Source: Pseudomonas parasichuanensis
Lineage (GTDB): Bacteria > Pseudomonadota > Gammaproteobacteria > Pseudomonadales > Pseudomonadaceae
Assembly: GCF_021601385.1 (NCBI RefSeq)
Contig: NZ_BQHO01000046.1
Coordinates: forward strand, 1 to 32,459
Direction: 5' to 3'
Length of the DNA stretch: 32,459 nt
Shown here one piece after another: positions 23,247-32,459 of this stretch. How positions within the stretch are numbered: position 1 is the stretch's first letter; each line of letters starts with the position of its first letter. The notes under the pieces are model-generated. The model ran no database searches, was not told the DNA's origin, and saw only the letters and a list, made by a program, of their open reading frames with translations. Made by a program: the position numbers and the translations under genes.

Positions 23247-24791
23247 ATGCAGCAACTCAATCCTTCCGAAATTAGTGAAATCATCAAGGGTCGCATCGAG
23301 AAACTCGATGTCGGCTCCCAAGCCCGTAACGAAGGTACCGTTGTTTCGGTATCCGACGGTATCGTGCGGATCCACGGTCTGGCCGACGTCATGTACGGCG
23401 AAATGATCGAGTTCCCTGGCAGCGTGTTCGGCATGGCCCTGAACCTGGAGCAAGACTCCGTAGGTGCAGTGATCCTGGGTGCCTATGACACCCTCGCCGA
23501 AGGCATGAGCGCCAAGTGCACCGGCCGCATCCTGGAAGTTCCGGTTGGTAAGGAACTGCTGGGTCGCGTCGTTGACGCACTGGGCAACCCGATCGACGGT
23601 AAAGGTCCTCTGGGCAACACCCAGACCGACGCCGTCGAGAAAGTGGCCCCAGGCGTGATCTGGCGTAAGTCGGTAGACCAGCCTGTACAGACTGGCTACA
23701 AGTCCGTCGACGCCATGATCCCTGTCGGCCGTGGCCAGCGCGAGCTGATCATCGGTGACCGTCAGATCGGCAAGACCGCCATGGCCATCGACGCCATCAT
23801 CAACCAGAAAGACTCCGGTATTTTCTGCGTTTATGTTGCAGTCGGCCAAAAGCGTTCCACCGTTGCCAACATCGTTCGCAAGCTGGAAGAAGCCGGCGCC
23901 CTGGCCAACACCATCGTGGTCGTTGCCAGTGCTTCGGAATCCGCCGCATTGCAGTTCCTGGCGCCATACGCCGGCTGCACCATGGGCGAGTTCTTCCGTG
24001 ACCGCGGTGAAGACGCCCTGATCGTCTACGATGACCTGTCCAAGCAGGCCGTTGCCTACCGTCAGATCTCCCTGCTGCTGCGCCGTCCACCAGGACGTGA
24101 AGCGTACCCAGGCGACGTGTTCTATCTCCACTCCCGTCTGCTGGAGCGTGCATCGCGCGTTTCGGAAGAGTACGTCGAGAAGTTCACCAACGGCGCAGTC
24201 ACCGGCAAAACCGGTTCCCTGACCGCTCTGCCGATCATCGAAACCCAGGCTGGCGACGTTTCCGCGTTCGTTCCGACCAACGTGATCTCGATCACCGACG
24301 GTCAGATCTTCCTGGAATCGGCCATGTTCAACTCGGGCATCCGCCCTGCAGTGAACGCCGGTGTTTCGGTATCGCGCGTAGGTGGTGCCGCTCAGACCAA
24401 GATCATCAAGAAGCTGTCCGGTGGTATCCGTACCGCTCTGGCTCAGTACCGTGAACTGGCTGCATTCGCCCAGTTCGCTTCCGATCTGGACGAAGCGACC
24501 CGCAAGCAGCTGGAGCATGGTCAGCGCGTAACCGAGCTGATGAAGCAGAAGCAGTACGCGCCAATGTCGATCGCCGACATGGCCCTGTCGCTGTACGCCG
24601 CTGAGCGTGGTTTCCTGACTGACGTAGAAGTCTCCAAGGTCGGCAGCTTCGAGCAAGCGCTGATCGCCTTCTTCAACCGTGATCACGCCGAACTGATGGC
24701 CAAGATCAACGTGAAGGGTGACTTCAACGACGAAATCGACGCTGGCATGAAAGCCGGTATCGAGAAGTTCAAGGCCACCCAGACCTGGTAA
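23247..24791 (+). CDS. atpA: ATP synthase subunit alpha
   Basis: 514 residues. The non-catalytic nucleotide-binding F1 subunit. Its P-loop is GDRQIGKT (170-177), and the Arg finger region [18 protein letters not shown] is present. Strong AAGGGG site before the ATG. It is followed by the hairpin at 24797-24818. Confidence 0.99.
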   Translation: MQQLNPSEISEIIKGRIEKLDVGSQARNEGTVVSVSDGIVRIHGLADVMYGEMIEFPGSVFGMALNLEQDSVGAVILGAYDTLAEGMSAKCTGRILEVPVGKELLGRVVDALGNPIDGKGPLGNTQTDAVEKVAPGVIWRKSVDQPVQTGYKSVDAMIPVGRGQRELIIGDRQIGKTAMAIDAIINQKDSGIFCVYVAVGQKRSTVANIVRKLEEAGALANTIVVVASASESAALQFLAPYAGCTMGEFFRDRGEDALIVYDDLSKQAVAYRQISLLLRRPPGREAYPGDVFYLHSRLLERASRVSEEYVEKFTNGAVTGKTGSLTALPIIETQAGDVSAFVPTNVISITDGQIFLESAMFNSGIRPAVNAGVSVSRVGGAAQTKIIKKLSGGIRTALAQYRELAAFAQFASDLDEATRKQLEHGQRVTELMKQKQYAPMSIADMALSLYAAERGFLTDVEVSKVGSFEQALIAFFNRDHAELMAKINVKGDFNDEIDAGMKAGIEKFKATQTW

Positions 24792-24796
24792 GCCGC

Positions 24797-24818
24797 AGCG
24801 GGGGCTCCGGCCCCCGCT
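24797..24818 (+). repeat. Intercistronic hairpin between atpA and atpG
   Basis: AGCGGGGGC (24797-24805) pairs with GCCCCCGCT (24810-24818), nine G/C-rich pairs with a TCCG tetraloop. No U tract follows, so it is probably an RNA-stabilising or processing hairpin that adjusts the relative amounts of F1 subunits. Confidence 0.6.
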
Positions 24819-24839
24819 TGCTAACCTGATAGGTGATAC

Positions 24840-25700
24840 ATGGCAGGCGCAAAAGAGATTCGCAGTAAGATTGCGAGCATCAAAAGCACGCAAAAAATTA
24901 CCAGCGCCATGGAGAAAGTGGCGGTCAGCAAGATGCGCAAGGCACAAATGCGCATGGCTGCTAGCCGTCCTTACGCGGAGCGTATCCGCCAGGTGATCGG
25001 TCATCTGGCCAACGCCAACCCGGAATACCGCCACCCGTTCATGATCGAGCGCCCTGTAAAGCGCGCCGGTTATATCGTGGTGAGCAGTGACCGTGGTCTG
25101 TGCGGTGGCTTGAACACCAACCTGTTCAAGGCCCTGGTCAAGGACATGAGCGCAAACCGCGAACAGGGCGTGGAAATCGACCTGTGCGTGATCGGCAGCA
25201 AGGGTGCGACTTTCTTCCGCATCTTTGGCGGCAACGTTGTAGCCGCGATCAGCCACCTGGGCGAAGAGCCATCGATCAACGATCTGATCGGCTCCGTCAA
25301 AGTGATGCTGGACGCCTACCTGGACGGCCGTATCGATCGCCTTTCGGTGGTTTCGAACAAGTTCATCAATACCATGACCCAAAAACCAACGGTCGAGCAA
25401 TTGGTACCGTTGGTGGCAACCCCGGATCAGGATCTCAAGCACCACTGGGATTACCTGTACGAACCCGACGCAAAAGAGCTGCTGGACGGCTTGATGGTGC
25501 GTTACGTGGAGTCGCAGGTGTACCAGGCGGTGGTCGAGAACAACGCTGCTGAACAAGCGGCCCGGATGATCGCCATGAAGAACGCCACAGACAACGCCGG
25601 TGATTTGATCAAAGAGCTGCAGTTGATCTACAACAAGGCGCGTCAGGCTGCGATCACCCAGGAGATCTCGGAAATCGTCGGCGGCGCTGCCGCGGTTTAA
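24840..25700 (+). CDS. atpG: ATP synthase subunit gamma
   Basis: 286 residues. Gamma is the rotating central shaft. The N-terminal helix ([23 protein letters not shown]) and the C-terminal helix ([31 protein letters not shown], split here) form the coiled coil; DRGLCGG marks the globular domain. AGGTGA precedes the ATG. Confidence 0.98.
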   Translation: MAGAKEIRSKIASIKSTQKITSAMEKVAVSKMRKAQMRMAASRPYAERIRQVIGHLANANPEYRHPFMIERPVKRAGYIVVSSDRGLCGGLNTNLFKALVKDMSANREQGVEIDLCVIGSKGATFFRIFGGNVVAAISHLGEEPSINDLIGSVKVMLDAYLDGRIDRLSVVSNKFINTMTQKPTVEQLVPLVATPDQDLKHHWDYLYEPDAKELLDGLMVRYVESQVYQAVVENNAAEQAARMIAMKNATDNAGDLIKELQLIYNKARQAAITQEISEIVGGAAAV

Positions 25701-27104
<1,404 letters not shown>

Positions 27105-27109
27105 TCCCG

Positions 27110-27127
27110 GCGCCCCGCAAGGGGCGC
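27110..27127 (+). repeat. Intercistronic hairpin between atpD and atpC
   Basis: GCGCCCC (27110-27116) pairs with GGGGCGC (27121-27127) around a GCAA tetraloop, a stable GNRA type. There is no U tract, so it is probably an mRNA stability or partial-termination element that reduces epsilon relative to beta. Confidence 0.6.
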
Positions 27128-27148
27128 TAATCAGGTTGAGGCAAGCAG

Positions 27149-27568
27149 ATGGCTATGACAGTCCATTGCGACATCGTCAGCGCGGAAGGAGAGATCTTCT
27201 CCGGCCTGGTCGAGATGGTAGTTGCGCACGGTAACCTGGGTGATCTTGGTATCGCTCCGGGCCACGCGCCGCTGATCACCAATCTCAAGCCTGGTCCGAT
27301 CACGCTGACCAAGCAGGGTGGCACTCACGAGGTGTTCTACATCTCCGGTGGCTTCCTCGAAGTGCAGCCGAACATGGTCAAGGTTCTTGCCGACACCGTG
27401 CAGCGTGCTGCCGACCTGGACGAAGCTCAGGCTCAGGAAGCCCTCAAGGCTGCTGAGAACGCGCTGAACACTAAAGGCTCGGACTTCGACTACGGCGCTG
27501 CTGCCGCACGTCTGGCCGAGGCTGCAGCTCAGCTGCGTACTGTCCAGCAAATGCGCAAAGGCAAGTAA
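27149..27568 (+). CDS. atpC: ATP synthase subunit epsilon
   Basis: 139 residues. Epsilon regulates F1 and connects the rotor to the c ring. The N-terminal beta sandwich has [13 protein letters not shown]; the C-terminal helices are Ala/Glu-rich ([15 protein letters not shown]). The start is ATG at 27149; an internal ATG two codons later is also possible. It ends the operon just before the terminator. Confidence 0.97.
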   Translation: MAMTVHCDIVSAEGEIFSGLVEMVVAHGNLGDLGIAPGHAPLITNLKPGPITLTKQGGTHEVFYISGGFLEVQPNMVKVLADTVQRAADLDEAQAQEALKAAENALNTKGSDFDYGAAAARLAEAAAQLRTVQQMRKGK

Positions 27569-27605
27569 TCTGGCTTGTGCCGGTCACCTGCATTGCGATT
27601 GAGTT

Positions 27606-27631
27606 AAAGGGTAGCCTCGGCTACCCTTTTT
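27606..27631 (+). terminator. Terminator of the atp operon
   Basis: AAAGGGTAGCC (27606-27616) pairs with GGCTACCCTTT (27619-27629), an 11-bp stem with a very short loop, followed by TT and TCTTTTT. It lies 38 bases after atpC. Confidence 0.92.
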
Positions 27632-27692
27632 CTTTTTCAAGAATTTAGTCCCCGGTCATTCCCCCTGACCGCCCAGGATTGGTAGCCAGTCA

Positions 27693-29060
27693 ATGTCCCT
27701 CGATATCGTCATTCTCGCCGCAGGCCAAGGCACCCGTATGCGCTCGGCGCTGCCCAAGGTGCTGCACCCGGTTGCCGGCAACTCCATGCTTGGCCATGTT
27801 ATCCACAGCGCCCGCCAGCTGCAGCCCACGGGTATTCACGTGGTCATTGGCCATGGCGCGGAGCTGGTGCGTGAACGCCTGGCCGCGGACGACCTGAACT
27901 TCGTCATGCAGGACAAGCAGCTGGGCACAGGCCACGCCGTGGCCCAGGCCCTGCCGGCAATCACCGCCGATACCGTGCTGGTGCTGTATGGCGACGTGCC
28001 GCTGATCGAGGTGGAAACCCTGGAGCGCCTGCTGGCCAAGGTCAGCGCCAGCCAACTGGGCCTGCTGACGGTCAACCTCGCCGACCCGACTGGCTATGGC
28101 CGCATCGTGCGTGACGCGCAAGGCCATGTCACCGCCATCGTCGAGCACAAGGATGCCAGCGAAGCGCAGAAGGCAATCAAGGAGGGCAACACCGGTATCC
28201 TCGCCATGCCGGCGGCGCGCCTGGCCGACTGGATGGGCCGCCTGTCCAACAACAACGCCCAGGGCGAGTACTACCTCACCGACGTGATCGCCATGGCCGT
28301 GGCCGATGGCCTGGTGGTCGCCACCGAGCAGCCCCACGACCCGATGGAAGTGCAGGGCGCCAACGACCGCCGCCAACTGTCGGAGCTGGAGCGTCACTAT
28401 CAACTGCGCGCTGGCCACCGCCTGATGGCTCAGGGCGTCACCCTGCGCGACCCGGCGCGTTTCGATGTGCGTGGCGAGGTCACTGTCGGGCGCGATGTGC
28501 TGATCGACGTCAACGTCATCCTCGAAGGCAAGGTGGTCATCGAGGACAACGTGCAGATCGGCCCCAACTGCGTGATCAAGGACAGCACCCTGCGCAAGGG
28601 TGTGGTGATCAAGGCCAACAGCCATCTCGACGGTGCGGTGATGGGCGAGGGCAGCGATGCCGGCCCGTTCGCCCGCCTGCGCCCAGGCAGCGTGCTGGAG
28701 GCCAAGGCCCATGTGGGTAACTTCGTCGAGTTGAAGAACGCGCACCTGGGCGAAGGGGCCAAGGCAGGCCACCTGACCTATTTGGGCGATGCCGAGATTG
28801 GCGCGCGTACCAATATCGGTGCAGGCACCATCACCTGCAATTACGACGGCGCCAACAAGTTCCGCACTGTGATGGGCGAGGACGTGTTCATCGGCTCCAA
28901 CAACTCGCTGGTGGCGCCTGTGGAAATCCAGGCCGGTGCCACCACTGCCGCGGGCTCGACCATCACCCAGACGGTCGAAGCCGGCCAGCTGGGCGTGGCC
29001 CGTGCGCGCCAGCGCAATATCGAAGGCTGGAAGCGGCCGGAGAAGCTCAAGAAGAGCTGA
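27693..29060 (+). CDS. glmU: Bifunctional GlmU (GlcNAc-1-P uridyltransferase / GlcN-1-P acetyltransferase)
   Basis: 455 residues. GlmU makes UDP-GlcNAc for peptidoglycan and LPS from glucosamine-1-phosphate in two steps. The uridyltransferase domain (1-229) starts [17 protein letters not shown] with GYGRIVRD. The left-handed beta-helix acetyltransferase domain (250-455) has the usual repeats ([25 protein letters not shown]). A perfect DnaA box lies inside at 27799-27807. It is followed by a terminator, so it is not strictly cotranscribed with glmR/glmS. Confidence 0.99.
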   Translation: MSLDIVILAAGQGTRMRSALPKVLHPVAGNSMLGHVIHSARQLQPTGIHVVIGHGAELVRERLAADDLNFVMQDKQLGTGHAVAQALPAITADTVLVLYGDVPLIEVETLERLLAKVSASQLGLLTVNLADPTGYGRIVRDAQGHVTAIVEHKDASEAQKAIKEGNTGILAMPAARLADWMGRLSNNNAQGEYYLTDVIAMAVADGLVVATEQPHDPMEVQGANDRRQLSELERHYQLRAGHRLMAQGVTLRDPARFDVRGEVTVGRDVLIDVNVILEGKVVIEDNVQIGPNCVIKDSTLRKGVVIKANSHLDGAVMGEGSDAGPFARLRPGSVLEAKAHVGNFVELKNAHLGEGAKAGHLTYLGDAEIGARTNIGAGTITCNYDGANKFRTVMGEDVFIGSNNSLVAPVEIQAGATTAAGSTITQTVEAGQLGVARARQRNIEGWKRPEKLKKS

Positions 29061-29085
29061 GTTATCCACAGCGCTTTTTGCACAG

Positions 29086-29115
29086 GCCGGCTTATGTGAA
29101 TAAGCCGGCTTTTTT
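29086..29115 (+). terminator. Terminator after glmU
   Basis: GCCGGCTTA (29086-29094) pairs with TAAGCCGGC (29101-29109) around a six-base loop, then a run of six T. A perfect DnaA box, TTATCCACA, lies just upstream at 29062-29070. Confidence 0.92.
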
Positions 29116-29126
29116 GTGGCTGTGCA

Positions 29127-29150
29127 TGTGGGAGCGGCTTTAGCCGCGAA
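29127..29150 (+). repeat. REP element, left half of an inverted pair
   Basis: GGAGCGGCTTTAGCCGCGAA, preceded by TGTG, is a P. putida-type REP sequence with its own short stem (GCGGCT-TTAGCCGC). Its inverted partner is at 29188-29211, 37 bases away, differing at two of 24 positions. Confidence 0.75.
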
Positions 29151-29187
29151 ACAGGCGCCGTCGTGGATGGCACCGGCTTTGCCAGTG

Positions 29188-29211
29188 TTCGCGGCTGAAG
29201 CCGCTCCTACA
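29188..29211 (-). repeat. REP element, right half of an inverted pair
   Basis: TTCGCGGCTGAAGCCGCTCC followed by TACA is the inverse of the unit at 29127-29150. Such pairs are dispersed in P. putida and sit mainly between genes; this one lies between the glmU terminator and glmR. Confidence 0.75.
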
Positions 29212-29263
29212 GGGTAACCACTTGACTAAACGGCTCTCTTAGGTTTTGATTGCGCCACTTAAC

Positions 29264-29276
29264 TTTCGAATCGAAA
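29264..29276. promoter_or_regulatory. Palindrome before glmR, possible operator
   Basis: TTTCGA-A-TCGAAA is a perfect palindrome with a one-base centre, 13-25 bases upstream of the glmR start. DeoR-family regulators often bind TTTCG/CGAAA half-sites, so autoregulation is plausible but not shown. Confidence 0.4.
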
Positions 29277-29288
29277 CTTAAAACTGCC

Positions 29289-30056
29289 ATGTCGAAACGA
29301 AACACTCCCCAGCGCCGCCACAACATCCTGGCTTTGCTCTCCGAGCAGGGCGAGGTGAGCGTCGATGCCCTGGCCAAACGTTTCGAAACCTCGGAAGTGA
29401 CCATCCGCAAGGACCTCGCCGCCCTGGAAGCCAACGGCCTGCTCTTGCGCCGTTACGGTGGAGCCGTGACCATGCCCCAGGAGCTGCTGGTGGATACGGT
29501 GCAGCCGGTGTCGCAGTACAAGCAGGCCATTGCCCGTGCAGCCGTCGAACGCATCCGTGAACATGCGCGCATCATCATCGACAGCGGCAGCACCACCGCA
29601 GCGATGATCCCCCAGCTTGGGCGCCAGCCGGGCCTGGTGGTGATGACCAACTCGCTCAACGTGGCCCGTGCCATCAGCGAGCAGGAACACGAGCCGGTGC
29701 TACTGATGACCGGCGGCACCTGGGACCCGCATTCGGAGTCGTTCCAGGGCCAGGTGGCCGAGCAGGTTCTACGCTCATACGATTTCGACCAGCTGTTCAT
29801 CGGCGCCGACGGCATCGACCTGGAACGTGGTACCACCACCTTCAACGAATTGCTGGGTCTGAGCCGGGTCATGGCCGAGGTGGCCCGCGAGGTGATCGTG
29901 ATGGTCGAGTCGGACAAGGTCGGCCGCAAGATCCCCAACCTGGAGCTGCCCTGGAGCAGCGTCAGCACCCTTATTACCGATGATCGCCTGCCCGCCGAGG
30001 CACGCGACCGCATTCAAGCCCGCGGCATCAATCTGATCTGCGCCGCTATCAGCTAG
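29289..30056 (+). CDS. glmR: DeoR-family transcriptional regulator upstream of glmS (GlmR-like)
   Basis: 255 residues from the ATG at 29289 (MSKRNTPQRRHNIL), the usual start; the frame is open 13 codons further to a TTG. N-terminal HTH (VSVDALAKRFETSEVTIRKDL), then a sugar-phosphate sensing domain with IIDSGSTTAAM and GADGIDLERGTTTFN near residue 175, the typical DeoR pattern. The same gene between glmU and glmS in P. aeruginosa is annotated GlmR; a role in glmS control is inferred from position. Only 12 bases separate it from glmS. Confidence 0.85.
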   Translation: MSKRNTPQRRHNILALLSEQGEVSVDALAKRFETSEVTIRKDLAALEANGLLLRRYGGAVTMPQELLVDTVQPVSQYKQAIARAAVERIREHARIIIDSGSTTAAMIPQLGRQPGLVVMTNSLNVARAISEQEHEPVLLMTGGTWDPHSESFQGQVAEQVLRSYDFDQLFIGADGIDLERGTTTFNELLGLSRVMAEVAREVIVMVESDKVGRKIPNLELPWSSVSTLITDDRLPAEARDRIQARGINLICAAIS

Positions 30057-30068
30057 GAGCAACAACTC

Positions 30069-31904
30069 ATGTGTGGAATCGTTGGTGCCGTTGCCGAGCG
30101 CAACATCACAGCCATCCTCATCGAAGGCCTCAAGCGCCTGGAATACCGCGGTTATGACAGTGCCGGCCTGGCCGTCTACAGCCAGCAGGGTGGCCTTGAG
30201 CGCCGCCGCCGTATCGGCAAGGTCAGCGAGCTGCAGGCCGCCGTTGCTACCGACCCGCTGGCCGGCCAGCTGGGCATCGCCCACACCCGTTGGGCCACCC
30301 ACGGCGCTCCAACCGAGGGCAACGCCCACCCGCACTTCTCTGGCCATGACGTGGCCGTGGTGCACAACGGCATCATCGAAAACCACGAAGCCCTGCGCGA
30401 AGAGCTCAAGCAGCTGGGTTACGTGTTCACCTCGCAAACCGACACCGAGGTGATCGTTCACCTCATCCACCACCTGCTCAAGACCATCCCGGACCTGACC
30501 GACGCCCTCAAGGCCGCAGTCAAGCGCCTGCACGGCGCCTATGGCCTGGCCGTGATCAGCGCCAGCCAGCCAGATCGCCTGGTCGCTGCCCGTAGTGGCA
30601 GCCCGCTGGTGATCGGCCTGGGCCATGGCGAGAACTTCCTGGCCTCCGACCAGTTGGCCCTGCGCCAGGTCACGGACCGCTTCATGTACCTGGAGGAAGG
30701 TGATATCGCCGAAATCCGCCGTGACCAGGTACAGATCTGGGACCAGGCCGGCCAGCCGGTTCAGCGCGAGACGGTGCAGTACCACGAAGGCGCCGAGGCG
30801 GCAGAGAAGGGCAACTATCGCCACTTCATGCTCAAGGAAATCCACGAGCAACCGACCGTGGTGCAGCGTACCCTCGAAGGCCGTCTGGCCAAGGACCACG
30901 TGATGGTCCAGGCCTTCGGCCCGCAGGCCGCCGAGTTGTTCGCCAAGGTGCGTAACGTGCAGATCGTTGCCTGTGGCACCAGCTACCACGCCGGTATGGT
31001 CGCCCGTTACTGGCTTGAAGAGCTGGCCGGCATTCCCTGCCAGGTGGAAGTGGCCAGCGAGTTCCGCTACCGCAAGGTGGTGGTGCAGCAGGACACCCTG
31101 TTCGTCTCCATCTCGCAATCCGGCGAAACCGCCGATACCCTGGCCGCCCTGCGCAATGCCAAGGAGCTGGGCTTCCTCGGTAGCCTGGCGATCTGCAACA
31201 AGGGCATCAGCTCGTTGGTGCGTGAATCCGACCTGACCCTGCTGACCCTGGCCGGCCCAGAGATTGGCGTCGCCTCCACCAAGGCCTTCACCACCCAGCT
31301 GGTGTCGCTGATGTTGCTCACCCTGGCTTTGGGCCAGGTGCGTGGCACGTTGGAGGCTGGTGTAGAAGCGGAACTGGTGGAAGAGCTGCGCCGCCTGCCG
31401 GCCCGCCTGAGCGAAGCCCTGGCGATGGACGGTGTGGTGGAGAAGATCGCCGAGCTGTTCGCCGACAAGCACCACACCCTGTTCCTTGGCCGTGGCGCAC
31501 AGTACCCGGTGGCCATGGAAGGCGCGCTCAAGCTCAAGGAAATCTCCTATATCCACGCCGAAGCCTACCCGGCCGGTGAGCTCAAGCATGGCCCGTTGGC
31601 GTTGGTCGACAACGACATGCCGGTGGTCACCGTGGCGCCGAACAACGAGCTGCTGGAAAAGCTCAAGTCCAACCTGCAGGAAGTGCGCGCCCGTGGTGGC
31701 GAGCTGGTGGTGTTCGCTGACGAAAACGCCGGCATGAGCAACGGCGAGGGCACCCACGTGATCAAGGTGCCGCACATTTCCGACGCCCTGGCGCCGATCC
31801 TCTACACCATCCCGTTGCAACTGCTGTCGTATTACGTTGCCGTGCTCAAGGGCACCGACGTCGACCAGCCGCGTAACCTGGCCAAATCGGTGACGGTCGA
31901 GTAA
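30069..31904 (+). CDS. glmS: Glucosamine-6-phosphate synthase
   Basis: 611 residues. GlmS makes glucosamine-6-phosphate from fructose-6-phosphate and glutamine, the entry to UDP-GlcNAc. Cys2 (MCGIVGAV) is the N-terminal glutaminase nucleophile; the two SIS isomerase domains have CGTSYHAG and [11 protein letters not shown] in the first and [21 protein letters not shown] in the second. The C-terminus [11 protein letters not shown] is the standard end, which doubles as the Tn7 target signal. AGGAG overlaps the glmR stop. Confidence 0.99.
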   Translation: MCGIVGAVAERNITAILIEGLKRLEYRGYDSAGLAVYSQQGGLERRRRIGKVSELQAAVATDPLAGQLGIAHTRWATHGAPTEGNAHPHFSGHDVAVVHNGIIENHEALREELKQLGYVFTSQTDTEVIVHLIHHLLKTIPDLTDALKAAVKRLHGAYGLAVISASQPDRLVAARSGSPLVIGLGHGENFLASDQLALRQVTDRFMYLEEGDIAEIRRDQVQIWDQAGQPVQRETVQYHEGAEAAEKGNYRHFMLKEIHEQPTVVQRTLEGRLAKDHVMVQAFGPQAAELFAKVRNVQIVACGTSYHAGMVARYWLEELAGIPCQVEVASEFRYRKVVVQQDTLFVSISQSGETADTLAALRNAKELGFLGSLAICNKGISSLVRESDLTLLTLAGPEIGVASTKAFTTQLVSLMLLTLALGQVRGTLEAGVEAELVEELRRLPARLSEALAMDGVVEKIAELFADKHHTLFLGRGAQYPVAMEGALKLKEISYIHAEAYPAGELKHGPLALVDNDMPVVTVAPNNELLEKLKSNLQEVRARGGELVVFADENAGMSNGEGTHVIKVPHISDALAPILYTIPLQLLSYYVAVLKGTDVDQPRNLAKSVTVE

Positions 31905-31935
31905 GGCTGTAGCGAAGGTATTCCTTTTAGATTTA
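31866..31935 (+). other. attTn7: attTn7 target region at the end of glmS
   Basis: The last 12 codons of glmS (about 31866-31904) are the conserved recognition sequence of Tn7-family target selectors (TnsD). Insertion normally occurs about 23-25 bases after the stop, near 31927-31929. The segment from 31908 on does not look like typical intergenic sequence; see findings. Confidence 0.6.
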
Positions 31936-31973
31936 GGGAATTAAACCTGTCGCAAGGGAAATAAAGCTGTCGC
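31935..31973 (+). repeat. 20-bp-period tandem repeat with TGTCGC, possible Tn7-like end
   Basis: AGGGAATTAAACCTGTCGC (31935-31953) and AGGGAAATAAAGCTGTCGC (31955-31973) match at 17 of 19 positions. A TGTAGCGAAGG start 27 bases upstream (31908) resembles a third, degenerate unit. Tn7/TniA-type transposase sites at element ends are short direct repeats with a TTAA-x-TGTCG core, and the orientation fits an element extending to the right. No transposase genes are in the window. Confidence 0.4.
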
Positions 31974-32061
31974 GGGTAACCCTGTTCGTGACCAATCCGG
32001 GTTGGCGGGGTGCAGTGATGCACGCCGTTGTCCCGACTTGGAATTACGCCTCAGAATCTAA

Positions 32062-32302
32062 TTGACAGGTGTGTCACGCTGTATAGGCTTGTAGTCGAGG
32101 ACTGCAACTGCGCATCCGTTGGGACTGGGTACCAGCAAGGCCCCCCCGCAATTTCGGCAGCAGAGAATGCTGGTTTCTCTGAAGTAGTGACGACGGGCAT
32201 AGCCGGTCGGATTCTGAACCCAAGGTCGCAAGGCTGGGAGTTAAAGGATCGCTGCGACTACTCCTCGAACCTTCCGAAAAGGCACCTTTGGGTGCCTTTT
32301 TT
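32062..32302 (+). ncRNA. Possible small RNA unit downstream of glmS
   Basis: TTGACA (32062-32067) with TAGGCT 16 bases downstream could start a transcript at about 32096. A strong terminator at 32277-32302 would end it, about 205 bases later. No convincing protein is coded: short overlapping frames on both strands have no ribosome sites. The -35 is inside the inverted repeat TGACA-GGTG-TGTCA (32063-32076), an operator-like site. The unit also contains GTCGCA (32225-32230) that can pair with TGCGAC (32253-32258). Confidence 0.3.
32277..32302 (+). terminator. Rho-independent terminator
   Basis: AAAAGGCACC (32277-32286) pairs with GGTGCCTTTT (32291-32300), loop TTTG, with extra T at the end. 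It can also act on the opposite strand because of the A run. Confidence 0.88.
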
Positions 32303-32332
32303 ACACCTTATTTCTGGCAATGTTTGCTCAAC

Positions 32333-32459
32333 TGTTGGCGCTGATGGAAAATTGACCCACCCTGCCGATTGAAATTTGACCCAGGGCGGATTGCTGATTT
32401 TGTTACCAGCAACTGTGGATAAGTCTACCAGCGCAGCTGCTGTTGCCCCCACTCCTTCG
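32333..32459. mobile_element. Terminal 127 bases of an IS21-type insertion sequence
   Basis: Starts TGTTGGCGCTGATGG and carries two related direct repeats, GATGGAAAATTGACCCACCC (32343-32362) and GATTGAAATTTGACCCAGGG (32367-32386), 15 of 20 matching. TGT termini with internal repeats of this kind (GAAAATTGACCCA) are typical of IS21 family ends from Pseudomonas. Which end and whether istA/istB lie beyond cannot be seen. The boundary at 32333 is supported by the window stopping exactly 127 bases later. Confidence 0.6.

Noticed and set aside
22773-25556. A 927-codon open frame on the minus strand across atpH, atpA and atpG
   Set aside because: It runs opposite to three well-identified genes and has no domain; an effect of codon bias.
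32028-32372. Plus-strand 114-codon frame after glmS
   Set aside because: It has no ribosome site, no recognisable domain, runs through a strong terminator and crosses into the IS end.
32258-32452. Minus-strand 64-codon frame at the right edge
   Set aside because: It starts in the IS and reads out through its terminal repeats into the terminator; no support as a gene beyond possible IS coding.

Overview
The window is the chromosomal replication-origin neighbourhood of a Pseudomonas, most likely the P. putida group. The basis is the gene order (gyrB-recF-dnaN-dnaA / rpmH-rnpA-yidD-yidC-mnmE-mnmG-rsmG-parA-parB-atpIBEFHAGDC-glmU-glmR-glmS), the GC-rich codon use, the Pseudomonas-type parS sites and a P. 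putida-like REP pair. Genes point away from oriC on both sides: gyrB to dnaA lie on the minus strand, rpmH to glmS on the plus strand.

Region by region. Bases 1-4670 are an accessory block with more mixed base use. It holds a 75-bp-arm inverted repeat at the left edge inside a partial zinc-ribbon gene, a small-protein/DUF1508 (YegP-like) pair, a two-gene module of an HTH-GHKL ATPase and a STAS-like (DUF4325)-winged-HTH protein, an orphan Xre/ParS-type antitoxin, and two gene fragments that meet head to head at about 4.25 kb (a hypothetical protein and a YgjP-type metallopeptidase). A perfect palindromic terminator at 4689-4712 separates this block from the core genome. Bases 4812-11032 carry gyrB, recF (with two perfect parS sites), dnaN and dnaA. 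Bases 11033-11616 are oriC, with five perfect DnaA boxes and an AT-rich tract. Bases 11617-15553 carry rpmH, rnpA, yidD, yidC and mnmE. Bases 15554-16069 are a second AT-rich non-coding region with degenerate DnaA boxes. Then come mnmG, rsmG, parA and parB, the complete nine-gene ATP synthase operon with a well-formed sigma70 promoter, and glmU, glmR and glmS.

Downstream of glmS (31905-32332) is the usual Tn7 target region. It contains a 20-bp-period TGTCGC repeat resembling a Tn7/TniA-type transposon end, and a possible small-RNA unit (TTGACA promoter over an inverted repeat, then a strong terminator). The last 127 bases look like the end of an IS21-type element. A 127-base stop inside a repeat, and a palindrome at the other edge, suggest the window is a whole contig from a short-read assembly.

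The core genes work together in chromosome replication and segregation (DnaA, DnaN, RecF, GyrB, ParAB with parS), tRNA and rRNA modification (MnmE, MnmG, RsmG, RnpA), membrane protein insertion (YidC, YidD), energy (ATP synthase) and UDP-GlcNAc synthesis (GlmS, GlmU). The best candidates for something undescribed are the ATPase/STAS module at 1192-2861 and the region after glmS.
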